A stretch of 64,000 bases of DNA from Mercenaria mercenaria (taxonomy: Eukaryota; Mollusca; Bivalvia; Venerida; Veneridae): assembly GCF_021730395.1 (NCBI RefSeq), contig NC_069362.1, forward strand, positions 67,349,501 to 67,413,500, given 5' to 3'. The position numbers and the translations under genes were made by a program. A model generated the notes under the pieces. It saw only the letters and a program-made list of their open reading frames with translations, searched no databases and had not been told where the DNA came from. This document shows positions 60,501 to 64,000 of this stretch, piece by piece; position 1 is the stretch's first letter, and each line of letters starts with the position of its first letter.

Positions 60501-60921
60501 GGTGTTCACATAATATGCCCGCTCTTTTAGAGACAAGCGTATAAAAAGGTGCTGCTTTCTGTCTTTGGCAATTTGTAACTTACAGAATACAGGTTATGCT
60601 AGGTAATTCAGTACACAGGTAGCCAAGAGTCAAATGCGGGAGAAAAAAGTAAATAACATTCACTGGACAACTACAAACATTTGTGGAAGACTTCCTTCTT
60701 TGTATTAGGATCATATACTCAAATAATTTGAATTCTCAAATTTTTTTATTCCTTGTTTAATTCTAAGTTACCTCTACCTTTGACCTATCTATAAAATATA
60801 AACGATTACCTTCATCTGAGAATTGGACCTTCCTTTCTTCATTAACTGTTGCAGTAGAGATGTTTTCCCAATGTTAAATGATCCAACTATCATAAGGTTC
60901 ATACTGTTGTACTGTTGTGAC
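26981..60921 (-). CDS. LRRK1: LRRK1-like ROCO kinase, 3' part of the gene (21 exons)
   Basis: Large GTPase-kinase. Twenty-one GT-AG exons join in phase into 1515 codons: ROC GTPase (1-213), COR (214-753), kinase (754-1090) and WD40-like propeller (1091-1515). ROC shows GSFNIGKT at 13-20, DFAGQ at 82-86 and THLD at 140-143. The kinase shows [12 protein letters not shown] (K801), YRD (910-912), DYG (941-943) and APE (964-966). The kinase insert before [16 protein letters not shown], the VVPCPLC end of COR and the propeller start are nearer human LRRK1 than LRRK2 from memory. ROC looks partly LRRK2-like. Ankyrin and LRR exons must lie beyond 60921. The family is known to bind GTP through ROC and to phosphorylate proteins such as Rab GTPases. 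The orthologue assignment is less sure than the family. Confidence 0.92.
27973..28089 (-). CDS. LRRK1: LRRK exon: propeller
   Basis: Reads [20 protein letters not shown]. Phase 1 in, one base out, both agreeing with neighbours. Confidence 0.82.
28278..29018. mobile_element. Non-autonomous Tc1/mariner-like element
   Basis: A 741-bp element with inverted ends CCGTATAGCGGGTTATTTCT and its complement, flanked by TA on both sides (28276-28277, 29019-29020). No transposase frame. It sits in an LRRK intron. Confidence 0.85.
29336..30836 (+). repeat. Tandem-core element, ~145-bp units, DR2 type
   Basis: Begins AACAAGAGGGCCATGAAGGC (hairpin), holds about nine units of about 145 bp with TTTGACCTGGTGACCTAGTT, GACCCAGATTTGAAC and GTGGCCTCTAGAGTGTTAAC. 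It ends with a strong hairpin around AGCACTTCGTGCT and AGGTGAGCTAAAA. It lies in an LRRK intron. Confidence 0.9.
30960..31640 (+). repeat. Tandem array, ~165-bp units
   Basis: Four units with CCCTATATAAGTCTATATAA, GACCCCCAGGGCAGGGCC, TAATTTGAACAATCTTGG and TATCAAAGCCCTAGG. A related array lies at 35585-36090. Confidence 0.85.
32431..32618 (-). CDS. LRRK1: LRRK exon: propeller
   Basis: Reads [20 protein letters not shown], completing a GDGYKLWNG blade edge with the previous exon, then [20 protein letters not shown]. Confidence 0.85.
32906..33749 (+). repeat. Tandem-core element with inverted ends
   Basis: Begins ACAAGAGCACTGCCTTGCGG and GCTCATCTGATTTTTTT, and ends AAAAAATCAGATGAGCTAAA, an inverted pair. 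Four units of about 165-170 bp carry AGTCCAAAAGGGGCCATAAT and AAAGCAATAGCTTTGATAGT. Confidence 0.85.
34088..34322. mobile_element. MITE-B copy 3
   Basis: A 235-bp palindrome with ends GAGCCGTGCCATGAG / CATGGCACGGCTC and perfect 4-bp direct repeat ACAT at 34084-34087 and 34323-34326. Confidence 0.92.
34733..34870. repeat. 49-bp triple tandem repeat
   Basis: Three nearly identical copies of TTGATGTGAAACTCTGATGC followed by AAATGTAAATTAATGGTGTA and AATTT. Recent local duplication inside an LRRK intron. Confidence 0.9.
35500..36090 (+). repeat. Tandem array, ~170-bp units
   Basis: Three to four units of the family at 30960-31640 (CCTATATAAGTCTATGTAAA, CATATTTGACCCTAGGGG). Confidence 0.8.
36095..36750 (+). 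repeat. Tandem-core element with perfect DR1 sites
   Basis: About four units of about 145 bp with GTGACCTTGACCTTTGAC, AATCAATAGGGGTCATCTGC and CCTAGGCCCAAGCGTTCTTG. It ends ACAATATACCCCTCCTTCTT and GAAGGGGGGCATAAAT, a hairpin. TGACCTTTGACCT at 36125-36137 is a perfect DR1. Confidence 0.85.
37335..37577 (-). CDS. LRRK1: LRRK exon: propeller
   Basis: 80 full codons with [20 protein letters not shown] and [11 protein letters not shown], ending [10 protein letters not shown]. The split codons on both sides agree. Confidence 0.85.
37910..38227. mobile_element. MITE-B copy 4 with duplicated left arm
   Basis: Ends GAGCCGCGCCATGAG / CATGGCATGGCTC with ATTT at 37906-37909 and 38228-38231. About 85 bp of the left arm is duplicated: CATGAGAAAAC...CCAGCATGGATCCAGACCAG occurs near 37919 and again near 38001, separated by GTAGGATTGTCTAG. 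Confidence 0.88.
39015..39103 (-). other. tRNA-like relic (SINE head or pseudo-tRNA)
   Basis: The minus strand has TGGATAGCTCAATAGGTAGA, a good A box, and an anticodon-like loop TTTCTAA. The B box is poor (GATTGCAATTCC), so a working tRNA is unlikely. Confidence 0.4.
39120..39211 (-). CDS. LRRK1: LRRK exon: propeller
   Basis: Reads [20 protein letters not shown] then [10 protein letters not shown], a WD40-like blade. Similar in layout to the LRRK1 segment ending KIYIY. Confidence 0.85.
39306..39490. mobile_element. MITE-C copy 2
   Basis: AAATAATTTATACCAAACCC at the left is inverted at the right in GTTTTGCTGTAAATTATTTC. The core has GTGGTTATACATCGGGC. Confidence 0.65.
40803..41832. repeat. 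~55-62-bp array resembling the exon 41833 end and its donor
   Basis: About 18 units such as CTTACTTGATATCATATACA, then CTTTTTACTTGTGTTGAAGG. Two subtypes (TATCATATACAC / TATAAAATACAC) alternate in much of the array, giving a dimer of about 110 bp. The minus-strand unit TATATGATATCAAGTAAGC resembles the exon end TATATCATATCAGGTGAG. The units nearest the exon (41700, 41760) bridge smoothly into it. Confidence 0.88.
41833..41945 (-). CDS. LRRK1: LRRK exon: first propeller exon
   Basis: Joins the previous exon by a split AGA codon and reads [20 protein letters not shown] then [11 protein letters not shown]. Its 3' end and donor are copied in the tandem array directly downstream in the transcript. 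Confidence 0.82.
42095..43945. repeat. 37-bp minisatellite in an LRRK intron
   Basis: Close to 46-50 copies of CACATTACTGATCAGACACC and TTCTGTCAGTGTCCTCT (37 bp). Some have the longer spacer AGTCCAACCTTCCTCT. Copies are very similar, so the array is young or homogenised. Confidence 0.95.
44170..45170 (+). repeat. Old tandem-core element, DR2 type
   Basis: Starts near AGAAGGCCCTGTATCACTCA and ends AGCTCACTTTGAGAAGTTTG, TGCTCAGGTAAGCTAA. About six diverged units of the 29336-30836 family. Confidence 0.75.
45366..46058 (+). repeat. Tandem-core element, GTTGTGACCTTGACCTTGAG units
   Basis: About four units of about 150 bp with GTTGTGACCTTGACCTTGAG, CATGGCTGACTCATGAGTTT and GGAGATACAGAGCGGACACA. 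The tail carries CGGACGGATTGAGACC and a hairpin ATAACCCCACTTGAAGCAGG. It ends about 30 bp before an LRRK exon end. Confidence 0.75.
46088..46298 (-). CDS. LRRK1: LRRK exon: kinase C-terminus
   Basis: Reads [20 protein letters not shown], the CW-x6-RP motif closing the kinase, then a Thr/Ser-rich linker. The donor GTGAGT leaves one base over. Confidence 0.9.
46578..46700 (-). CDS. LRRK1: LRRK exon: kinase helix F
   Basis: 41 codons: [20 protein letters not shown], then [20 protein letters not shown]. The donor is GTTACA. Confidence 0.9.
47008..47259 (-). CDS. LRRK1: LRRK exon: kinase catalytic and activation loops
   Basis: 84 codons. [15 protein letters not shown] is the catalytic loop (YRD instead of HRD). 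[10 protein letters not shown] is the DYG magnesium motif. [10 protein letters not shown] is the APE region. YRD and DYG are normal variants in LRRK kinases. Confidence 0.95.
47390..47835 (+). repeat. Old tandem-core element
   Basis: Begins AAGAGCTGTCCATTTGACAG and ends near AGTACAATAGCTCTCACTAC. It is related to 23479-23922 but strongly diverged. Confidence 0.5.
47980..48225 (-). CDS. LRRK1: LRRK exon: kinase helix C and hinge
   Basis: 82 codons. Contains [20 protein letters not shown] (helix C Glu) and [12 protein letters not shown] at the hinge. Human LRRK1 has a similar FRQEASML...LELAPLSSL layout. Confidence 0.92.
48306..48408. repeat. 103-bp near-perfect hairpin
   Basis: Arms of about 46 bp: TTATCTTGGGCTAAATACAT, TTTAAATGGGTTTCTTAATA and their complements, with a loop TTATCATGT. 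Probably a very small MITE. Confidence 0.85.
48424..48850 (+). mobile_element. tRNA-Asp-derived SINE
   Basis: The head GTGGTCTAGTGGTAACATGC with loop CTGTCAA (GTC anticodon) and B box GGGGTTCAAATCC resembles tRNA-Asp. A body of about 330 bp ends in GGGTGCTATATAAATCTAGT and (AAT)n. It sits in an LRRK intron on the antisense strand. Confidence 0.85.
48967..49035 (-). CDS. LRRK1: LRRK exon: kinase VAVK lysine
   Basis: 23 codons: [27 protein letters not shown] holds the ATP-binding lysine. Confidence 0.9.
49590..49700 (-). CDS. LRRK1: LRRK exon: kinase glycine loop
   Basis: 37 codons: [20 protein letters not shown] then [17 protein letters not shown], the G-x-G-x-x-G-x-V ATP loop. Confidence 0.92.
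50218..51306 (-). CDS. LRRK1: LRRK exon: COR-B (largest exon)
   Basis: 363 codons, phase 0 to 0. Contains [49 protein letters not shown] and VVPCPLC. A Ser/Pro-rich low-complexity start and a second low-complexity patch with Gln, Thr and Pro (near residue 280 of the exon) are present. The donor GTAAGT follows IAPDA. Confidence 0.93.
51555..51730 (-). CDS. LRRK1: LRRK exon: COR-A end
   Basis: Reads [20 protein letters not shown] and [20 protein letters not shown], matching the COR pattern FLxKFEIAL...YLLPxLLP. It leaves in phase 0. Confidence 0.88.
51745..52275. repeat. 81-bp array in register with the exon 52276 end
   Basis: Five to six units with GAAGGACAATCACCTTTGAT, TTACACTGTCACCATTACAG, TAATTATCTATAGTCATAAA and TAACTTACTATTACAGTAAC. 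The motif ACCTTTGATT occurs at 51891, 51972 and about 52134. Its counterpart inside the exon is at 52296, 162 bp (two periods) further on. On the minus strand each unit has AATCAAAG, then CTGTAATA, then GTAAGT. Confidence 0.85.
52276..52398 (-). CDS. LRRK1: LRRK exon: [12 protein letters not shown]
   Basis: Reads [20 protein letters not shown], a signature COR stretch, then [12 protein letters not shown]. The donor GTAAGT at 52275 downward and the exon tail resemble the units of the 81-bp array in the following intron. Confidence 0.9.
52504..52712 (+). repeat. Short dispersed element, ACAAGAGCTGTTAC start
   Basis: Begins AACAAGAGCTGTTACATTCT and ends AGTAGTCAAGCTAAAAAAC. A single core unit with GTTACCATAGTAACCACAGT. 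Confidence 0.6.
52750..52847 (-). CDS. LRRK1: LRRK exon: COR-A
   Basis: Reads [20 protein letters not shown] and [10 protein letters not shown], like the LRRK2 HAVHFLNESG region. The donor is GTGCAT, weak but GT. Phase agrees with both neighbours. Confidence 0.82.
53070..53345. mobile_element. MITE-C copy 3
   Basis: AAATAATTTATAGCAAAACC and the inverted right end AACACTTTTTTATTATAAAT bracket the core. The left flank ACCAAGAATGAGAGCC and CTACTGTTTTAGATTAAGGG matches copy 1 in reverse. Confidence 0.65.
53878..54010 (-). CDS. LRRK1: LRRK exon: ROC-COR junction
   Basis: Reads [20 protein letters not shown], aligning with the start of COR in LRRK proteins. It enters with two bases and leaves with two. 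Confidence 0.85.
54190..54464 (-). mobile_element. Old SINE copy
   Basis: The minus strand reads GGCCTCTGTTGCCGAGTGGT, then a body with GGTGCCCGCTCTTGATGAAA. A diverged relative of 11676-11949. Confidence 0.75.
54753..56070 (+). repeat. Old tandem-core element carrying two insertions
   Basis: Starts AAAAGGGCTATGAATGCCTT and contains diverged CTATGACCTAGAGACCTAGT units. MITE-B interrupts it at 54848-55082. A second element from about 55183 to 55470 interrupts it again (GCCCACAGCCAACATGTTGA ... GAGCTCACCGCCAGCGGGCT). Confidence 0.65.
54848..55082. mobile_element. MITE-B copy 5
   Basis: A 235-bp palindrome, GAGCCGCGCCATGAG to CATGGCACGGCTC. The flanks ATAT / ATGC agree only in the first two bases, so the duplication has decayed. 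Confidence 0.85.
56134..56392 (-). CDS. LRRK1: LRRK exon: ROC guanine-specificity motif
   Basis: 86 codons plus one base. Contains [20 protein letters not shown], where THLD is the G4 motif of ROC domains, and ends in [13 protein letters not shown]. Confidence 0.92.
56600..57440 (-). mobile_element. 5'-truncated LINE, reverse-transcriptase C-terminus
   Basis: The minus strand reads [39 protein letters not shown], then in another frame [20 protein letters not shown] and [10 protein letters not shown]. This is the usual RT C-terminal order of CR1/L2-like LINEs with one frameshift near 57160. The 3' UTR reaches a TTATTATTA-rich tail around 56690-56730. Confidence 0.75.
57936..58058 (-). CDS. 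LRRK1: LRRK exon: ROC middle
   Basis: 41 codons, phase 0 to 0: [20 protein letters not shown] then [17 protein letters not shown]. It corresponds to the LRRK2 segment with FYSTH...ALYLAVYDL. Confidence 0.9.
58342..58550 (+). repeat. Short dispersed element, ACAAGAGCTGTCAG start
   Basis: Begins AAACAAGAGCTGTCAGAGGA and ends TCGAATAGTCAAGCTAAAAA. Confidence 0.6.
59167..59313 (-). CDS. LRRK1: LRRK exon: ROC switch I and DxxG
   Basis: 49 codons, phase 0 to 0. Contains STVGIDI (switch I threonine) and FRTWDFAGQ (DxxG). The residue after the DxxG glycine is Gln as in Ras, where human LRRK2 has Arg1398. Confidence 0.9.
59796..60545 (+). repeat. Tandem-core element, GGTTATCAAACTTGG units
   Basis: Begins ACAAGAGTGGCAGACTGTCA. 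Four units of about 163 bp contain AATTCAAGGGCCATAATTCA, GCTGGTTATCAAACTTGGCC and GTTTGGTGAAGATCGGATGA. It ends CGCCCGCCACGGGTGTTCAC. Confidence 0.85.
60810..60921 (-). CDS. LRRK1: LRRK exon: ROC P-loop
   Basis: First exon of the gene inside the window. Reads [19 protein letters not shown], with Walker A G-x4-GKT. It enters with one base of a split codon and leaves in phase 0. The preceding exon is off the window. Confidence 0.9.
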
Positions 60922-61019
60922 CTAGTATATATAATATCATATTCTCAGAAACAGTATCAGTTCTTGTTGAAATATTCCAGTGAAATATACCAGAATGGTA
61001 AATATTAAGTTAAACCATA

Positions 61020-63610
61020 ACAAGAGGGCCAACATGGCCCTAGCGCTCACCTGAGAAACACATCATAACAGTGTAAACGTGTTTGACCTAGTGATTTCAT
61101 GAAAACAAATATTCTGGCCAATTTTCATTAAGATTGAACCAAAAAAGTGGTCTCTTGAGTTTAAACAAGTATTTTCATAGATATGACCTAATGACCTAGT
61201 TTTTGACCCCAGATGACCCATATTCAATCATGACCTAGATTTTATCAAGGCAATCATTCTGACCAAATTTCATGAAGATCAACTGAAAAATATCACATAC
61301 ATAAGGTTTTTCTTTGATTTGACCTAGTAACCTACTTTTTGACCCCAGATGACCCATATTCAAAGACAACCTAGATTTCATCAAGGCAATCATACTGACA
61401 TTATTTCATGAAGATTAATTGAACAAGAGCTGTCTCCATAGGATGACACATGCCCCCGATGGCACTTTGAATGAATAGTTATGGCCGATGTTAGAGTTTA
61501 GGACCTTTGACCTACGGAGCGTGGTCTTGCGCGCGACACGTCATCTTACTGTGTCACACATTCATGCGTAGTTATTTTAAATTCCATGCATGAATGACAA
61601 AGATATGGACTGGACACGCCCATCAATGCACTATCATGAAAAATGACCTTTAACGTCTAAGAGTGACCTTGACCTTTGAGCTACGGACCTGGGTCTTGCG
61701 CATGACACATCGTCTTACTGTGGTACACATTCATGCCAAGTTATTTGAAAATCCATCCATGGATGACAAAGATATGGACCGGACACGCCCATCAATGCAC
61801 TATCCTTTAAAGTCTAAGTGTGACCTTGACCTTTGAGTTACGGACCTGGGTCTTGCGCGCGACATGTCGTCTTACTGTGGTACACATTCATGCCAAGTTA
61901 TTTGAAAATCCATCCATCGACGACAAAGATATGGACCGGACATGCCCATCAATGCACTATCCTTTAATGTCTAAGTGTGACCTTGACCTTTGAGCTATGA
62001 ACCTGGGTCTTGCACGCAACACGTCGTCTTACTGTGGTACACATTCATGCCAAGTTATTTGAAAAACCATCCATCGACGACAAAGATATGGACCAGACAT
62101 GCCCATCAATGCACTATCCTTTAATGTCTAAGTGTGACCTTGACCTTTGAGCTACAGACCTGGGTCTTGCGCGCGACACATCGTCTTACTGTGGTACACA
62201 TTCATGCCAAGTTATTTGAAAATCCATCCATCGATGACAAAGATATGGACCGGACACGCCCATCAATGCACTATCCTTTAATGTCTAAGTGTGACCTTGA
62301 CCTTTGAGCTACGGACCTGGGTCTTGCGCGCGACATGTCGTCTTACTGTGGTACACATTCATGCCAAGTTATTTGAAAATCCATCCATCGATGACAAAGA
62401 TATGGACCGGACAAGAAAATTGCAGACAGACTGACAGACGGACAGACGGTTCAAAAACTATATGCCTCCCTTTGGGGGCATAAAAATACAGCCTCTATCG
62501 CATACACAAGGTTTTTCTTTAATTTGACCTAGTGACCTAGCTTTTGATCCCCGATGGCCCAAATTTGAACTTGACCTAGATTTTATCAAGTCAATCATTC
62601 CGCCCAAATTTCATGAAGATCAATTGAAAAATACAGCCTCTATCGTATACACAAGGTTTTTCTTTGATTTGACCTAGTGACCTAGTTTTTAACCCCAGAT
62701 GACCCATATTCGAACTTGACCTAGATTTCATCAAGGTAATTATTCTGACCAAATTTCATGAAGATCAATTGAAAAATACAGCCTCTATCGCATACACAAG
62801 GTTTTTTTTTTATTTGACATTGTGACCTTGTTTTTGACCCCAGAGGACCCATATTCAAACTCGACCTAGATTTTATTAAGGCAATCATTCTGACCAAATT
62901 TCATGTAAATCAATTGAAAAATACAGCCTCTACAGCATACACAAGATTTTTATTAAATATGACCTAGTGACCTAGTTTTTGACCTCAGATGACCTATATT
63001 CAAACTCAACCTAGATTTCATCTAGGCAATTATTTTGACCAAATTTCATGAAGATCAACTGAAAAATACAGCCTCTATCCCATACACAAGGTTTTTCTTT
63101 GATTTGACCTAGTGACCTAGTTTTTGACCCCAGATAACCCATTTTCGAACTTGGCCTAGATTTCATCAAGGTTATCATTCTGACTAAACTTCATGAAGAT
63201 CAGTTAAAAAAATACAGCCTCTGTCGCATACACAAGGTTTTTCTTTGATTTGACCTAGTGACCTAGTTTTTGACCCCAGATGACCCATTTTCGAACTTGG
63301 CCTAGATTTCATCAAGGTTATCATTCTGACCAAAATTAATGAAGTTCAATTGAAAAATACAGCCTCTATTGCATACACATGGTTTTTCTTTAATTTGACC
63401 TAGTGACCTAGTTTTTGACCCCAGATGAACCATTTTCGAACCTGGCCTAGATTTCATCAAGGTTATCATTCTGACAAAATTTCATGAAGATCAGTTGAAA
63501 AATACAGCCTCTATCACATACACGAGCTAAATGTTGACAAACAAGACGACAGACGCCGGACATTGAGCGATCACAAAAACTCACCTGAGCATTGCTCAGG
63601 TGAGCTAAAA
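61020..63610 (+). repeat. Tandem-core element, DR2 type, interrupted
   Basis: Begins AACAAGAGGGCCAACATGGC (hairpin) and ends with the GCTCACCTGAGCATTGCTCA hairpin and GGTGAGCTAAAA. Units of about 144 bp carry GACCTAGTGACCTAGTTTTT, ATTTCATGAAGATCAATTGA and TACAGCCTCTATCGCATACA. Another element is inserted at 61423-62483. Confidence 0.88.
61423..62483 (+). repeat. Nested tandem-core element, ~157-bp units
   Basis: Begins CAAGAGCTGTCTCCATAGGA and ends TATGCCTCCCTTTGGGGGCA plus TAAA (hairpin). About six units contain TGACCTTGACCTTTGAGCTA, GGTCTTGCGCGCGACA and GACAAAGATATGGACCGGAC. The surrounding unit AATTGAAAAATACAG is split by it. Confidence 0.85.
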
Positions 63611-64000
63611 AACAAGAGGGCCAAGATGGCCCTAGGTCAATCACCTGAGAGACACACCGTAACAGTGTAAACATGTTTGACCTAGTGATTTCATGGAAAC
63701 AAATATTCTGGCCAATTTTCATTAGGACTGGACCAAACATGTGGTCTCTTGAGTTTAAATAAGTATTTTCTTCGATATGATCTAGTGACCTAGTTTTTGA
63801 ACCCAGATGACCCATATTTGAATTCGACCTAGACTTAATCAAGGCAATCCATCTGATCAATTTTCATGCAGATCAATTGAAAAATACAGCCCCTATCGCA
63901 TACACAAGGTTTTTCTTTGATTTGACCTAGTGACCTACTTTTTAACCCCAGATGACCTTTATTGAAATTGGACCTAGATTTCATCAAGGCAATCATTCTG
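63611..64000 (+). repeat. Tandem-core element, DR2 type, runs off the window
   Basis: Begins AACAAGAGGGCCAAGATGGC directly after the end of the previous element. Same family as 61020-63610. Confidence 0.85.

Noticed and set aside
63447-63860. 137-residue minus-strand frame
   Set aside because: It spans the boundary of two tandem-core elements and reflects their 144-bp (divisible by three) period.

Overview
The window looks like nuclear DNA of a bivalve mollusc, probably a heterodont (venerid-type) clam. It is AT-rich, its genes are split by long introns, and it is crowded with tRNA-headed SINEs, 5'-truncated LINEs, palindromic MITEs and interspersed elements built around 140-170 bp tandem cores. 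The organism call is inference from gene structure and repeat style. No bacterial-type operon, rRNA gene or CRISPR array was seen.

Three host genes are supported. (1) A plus-strand carbohydrate sulfotransferase, exons 6232-6343, 6947-7145 and 7925-8699, 361 aa, with an N-terminal membrane anchor and both PAPS-binding motifs. (2) A plus-strand gene for a basic, Ser/Lys-rich protein of unknown function. It has one large exon (14369-15853) and a short last exon (19722-19799), separated by a 3.9 kb intron that holds a 42-bp minisatellite. (3) A minus-strand ROCO kinase gene of the LRRK class, closest to LRRK1. Its last 21 exons run from 60921 down to 26981 and encode 1515 aa: ROC GTPase, COR, kinase and C-terminal beta-propeller. 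All 21 exons join in phase. The upstream ankyrin/LRR exons expected for the family lie beyond the right edge.

Layout: 1-6200 is intergenic repeats, including a 245-bp near-identical direct duplication and a degenerate array. 6232-8699 is the sulfotransferase. 8700-14300 is SINEs, MITEs, a LINE 3' end and a 40-G homopolymer. 14369-20092 is the unknown gene. 20500-26900 holds a LINE reverse-transcriptase fragment, tandem-core elements, nested MITEs and hairpins. 26981-60921 is the LRRK gene with repeat-filled introns. 61000-64000 is tandem-core elements, one nested inside another.

The most unusual signal is in two introns of the LRRK gene. Tandem arrays of about 55-62 bp (40803-41832) and 81 bp (51745-52300) have units that resemble the 3' end of the neighbouring exon plus its 5' splice donor, and they lie in register with the real exon end. 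The introns therefore carry strings of donor-like sites. A second broad pattern is that many different dispersed repeats share one design: an ACAAGAG start with a small hairpin, a tandem core, and a hairpin or AGCTAAA end. Several of the cores contain nuclear-receptor-type direct repeats (TGACCT half-sites).
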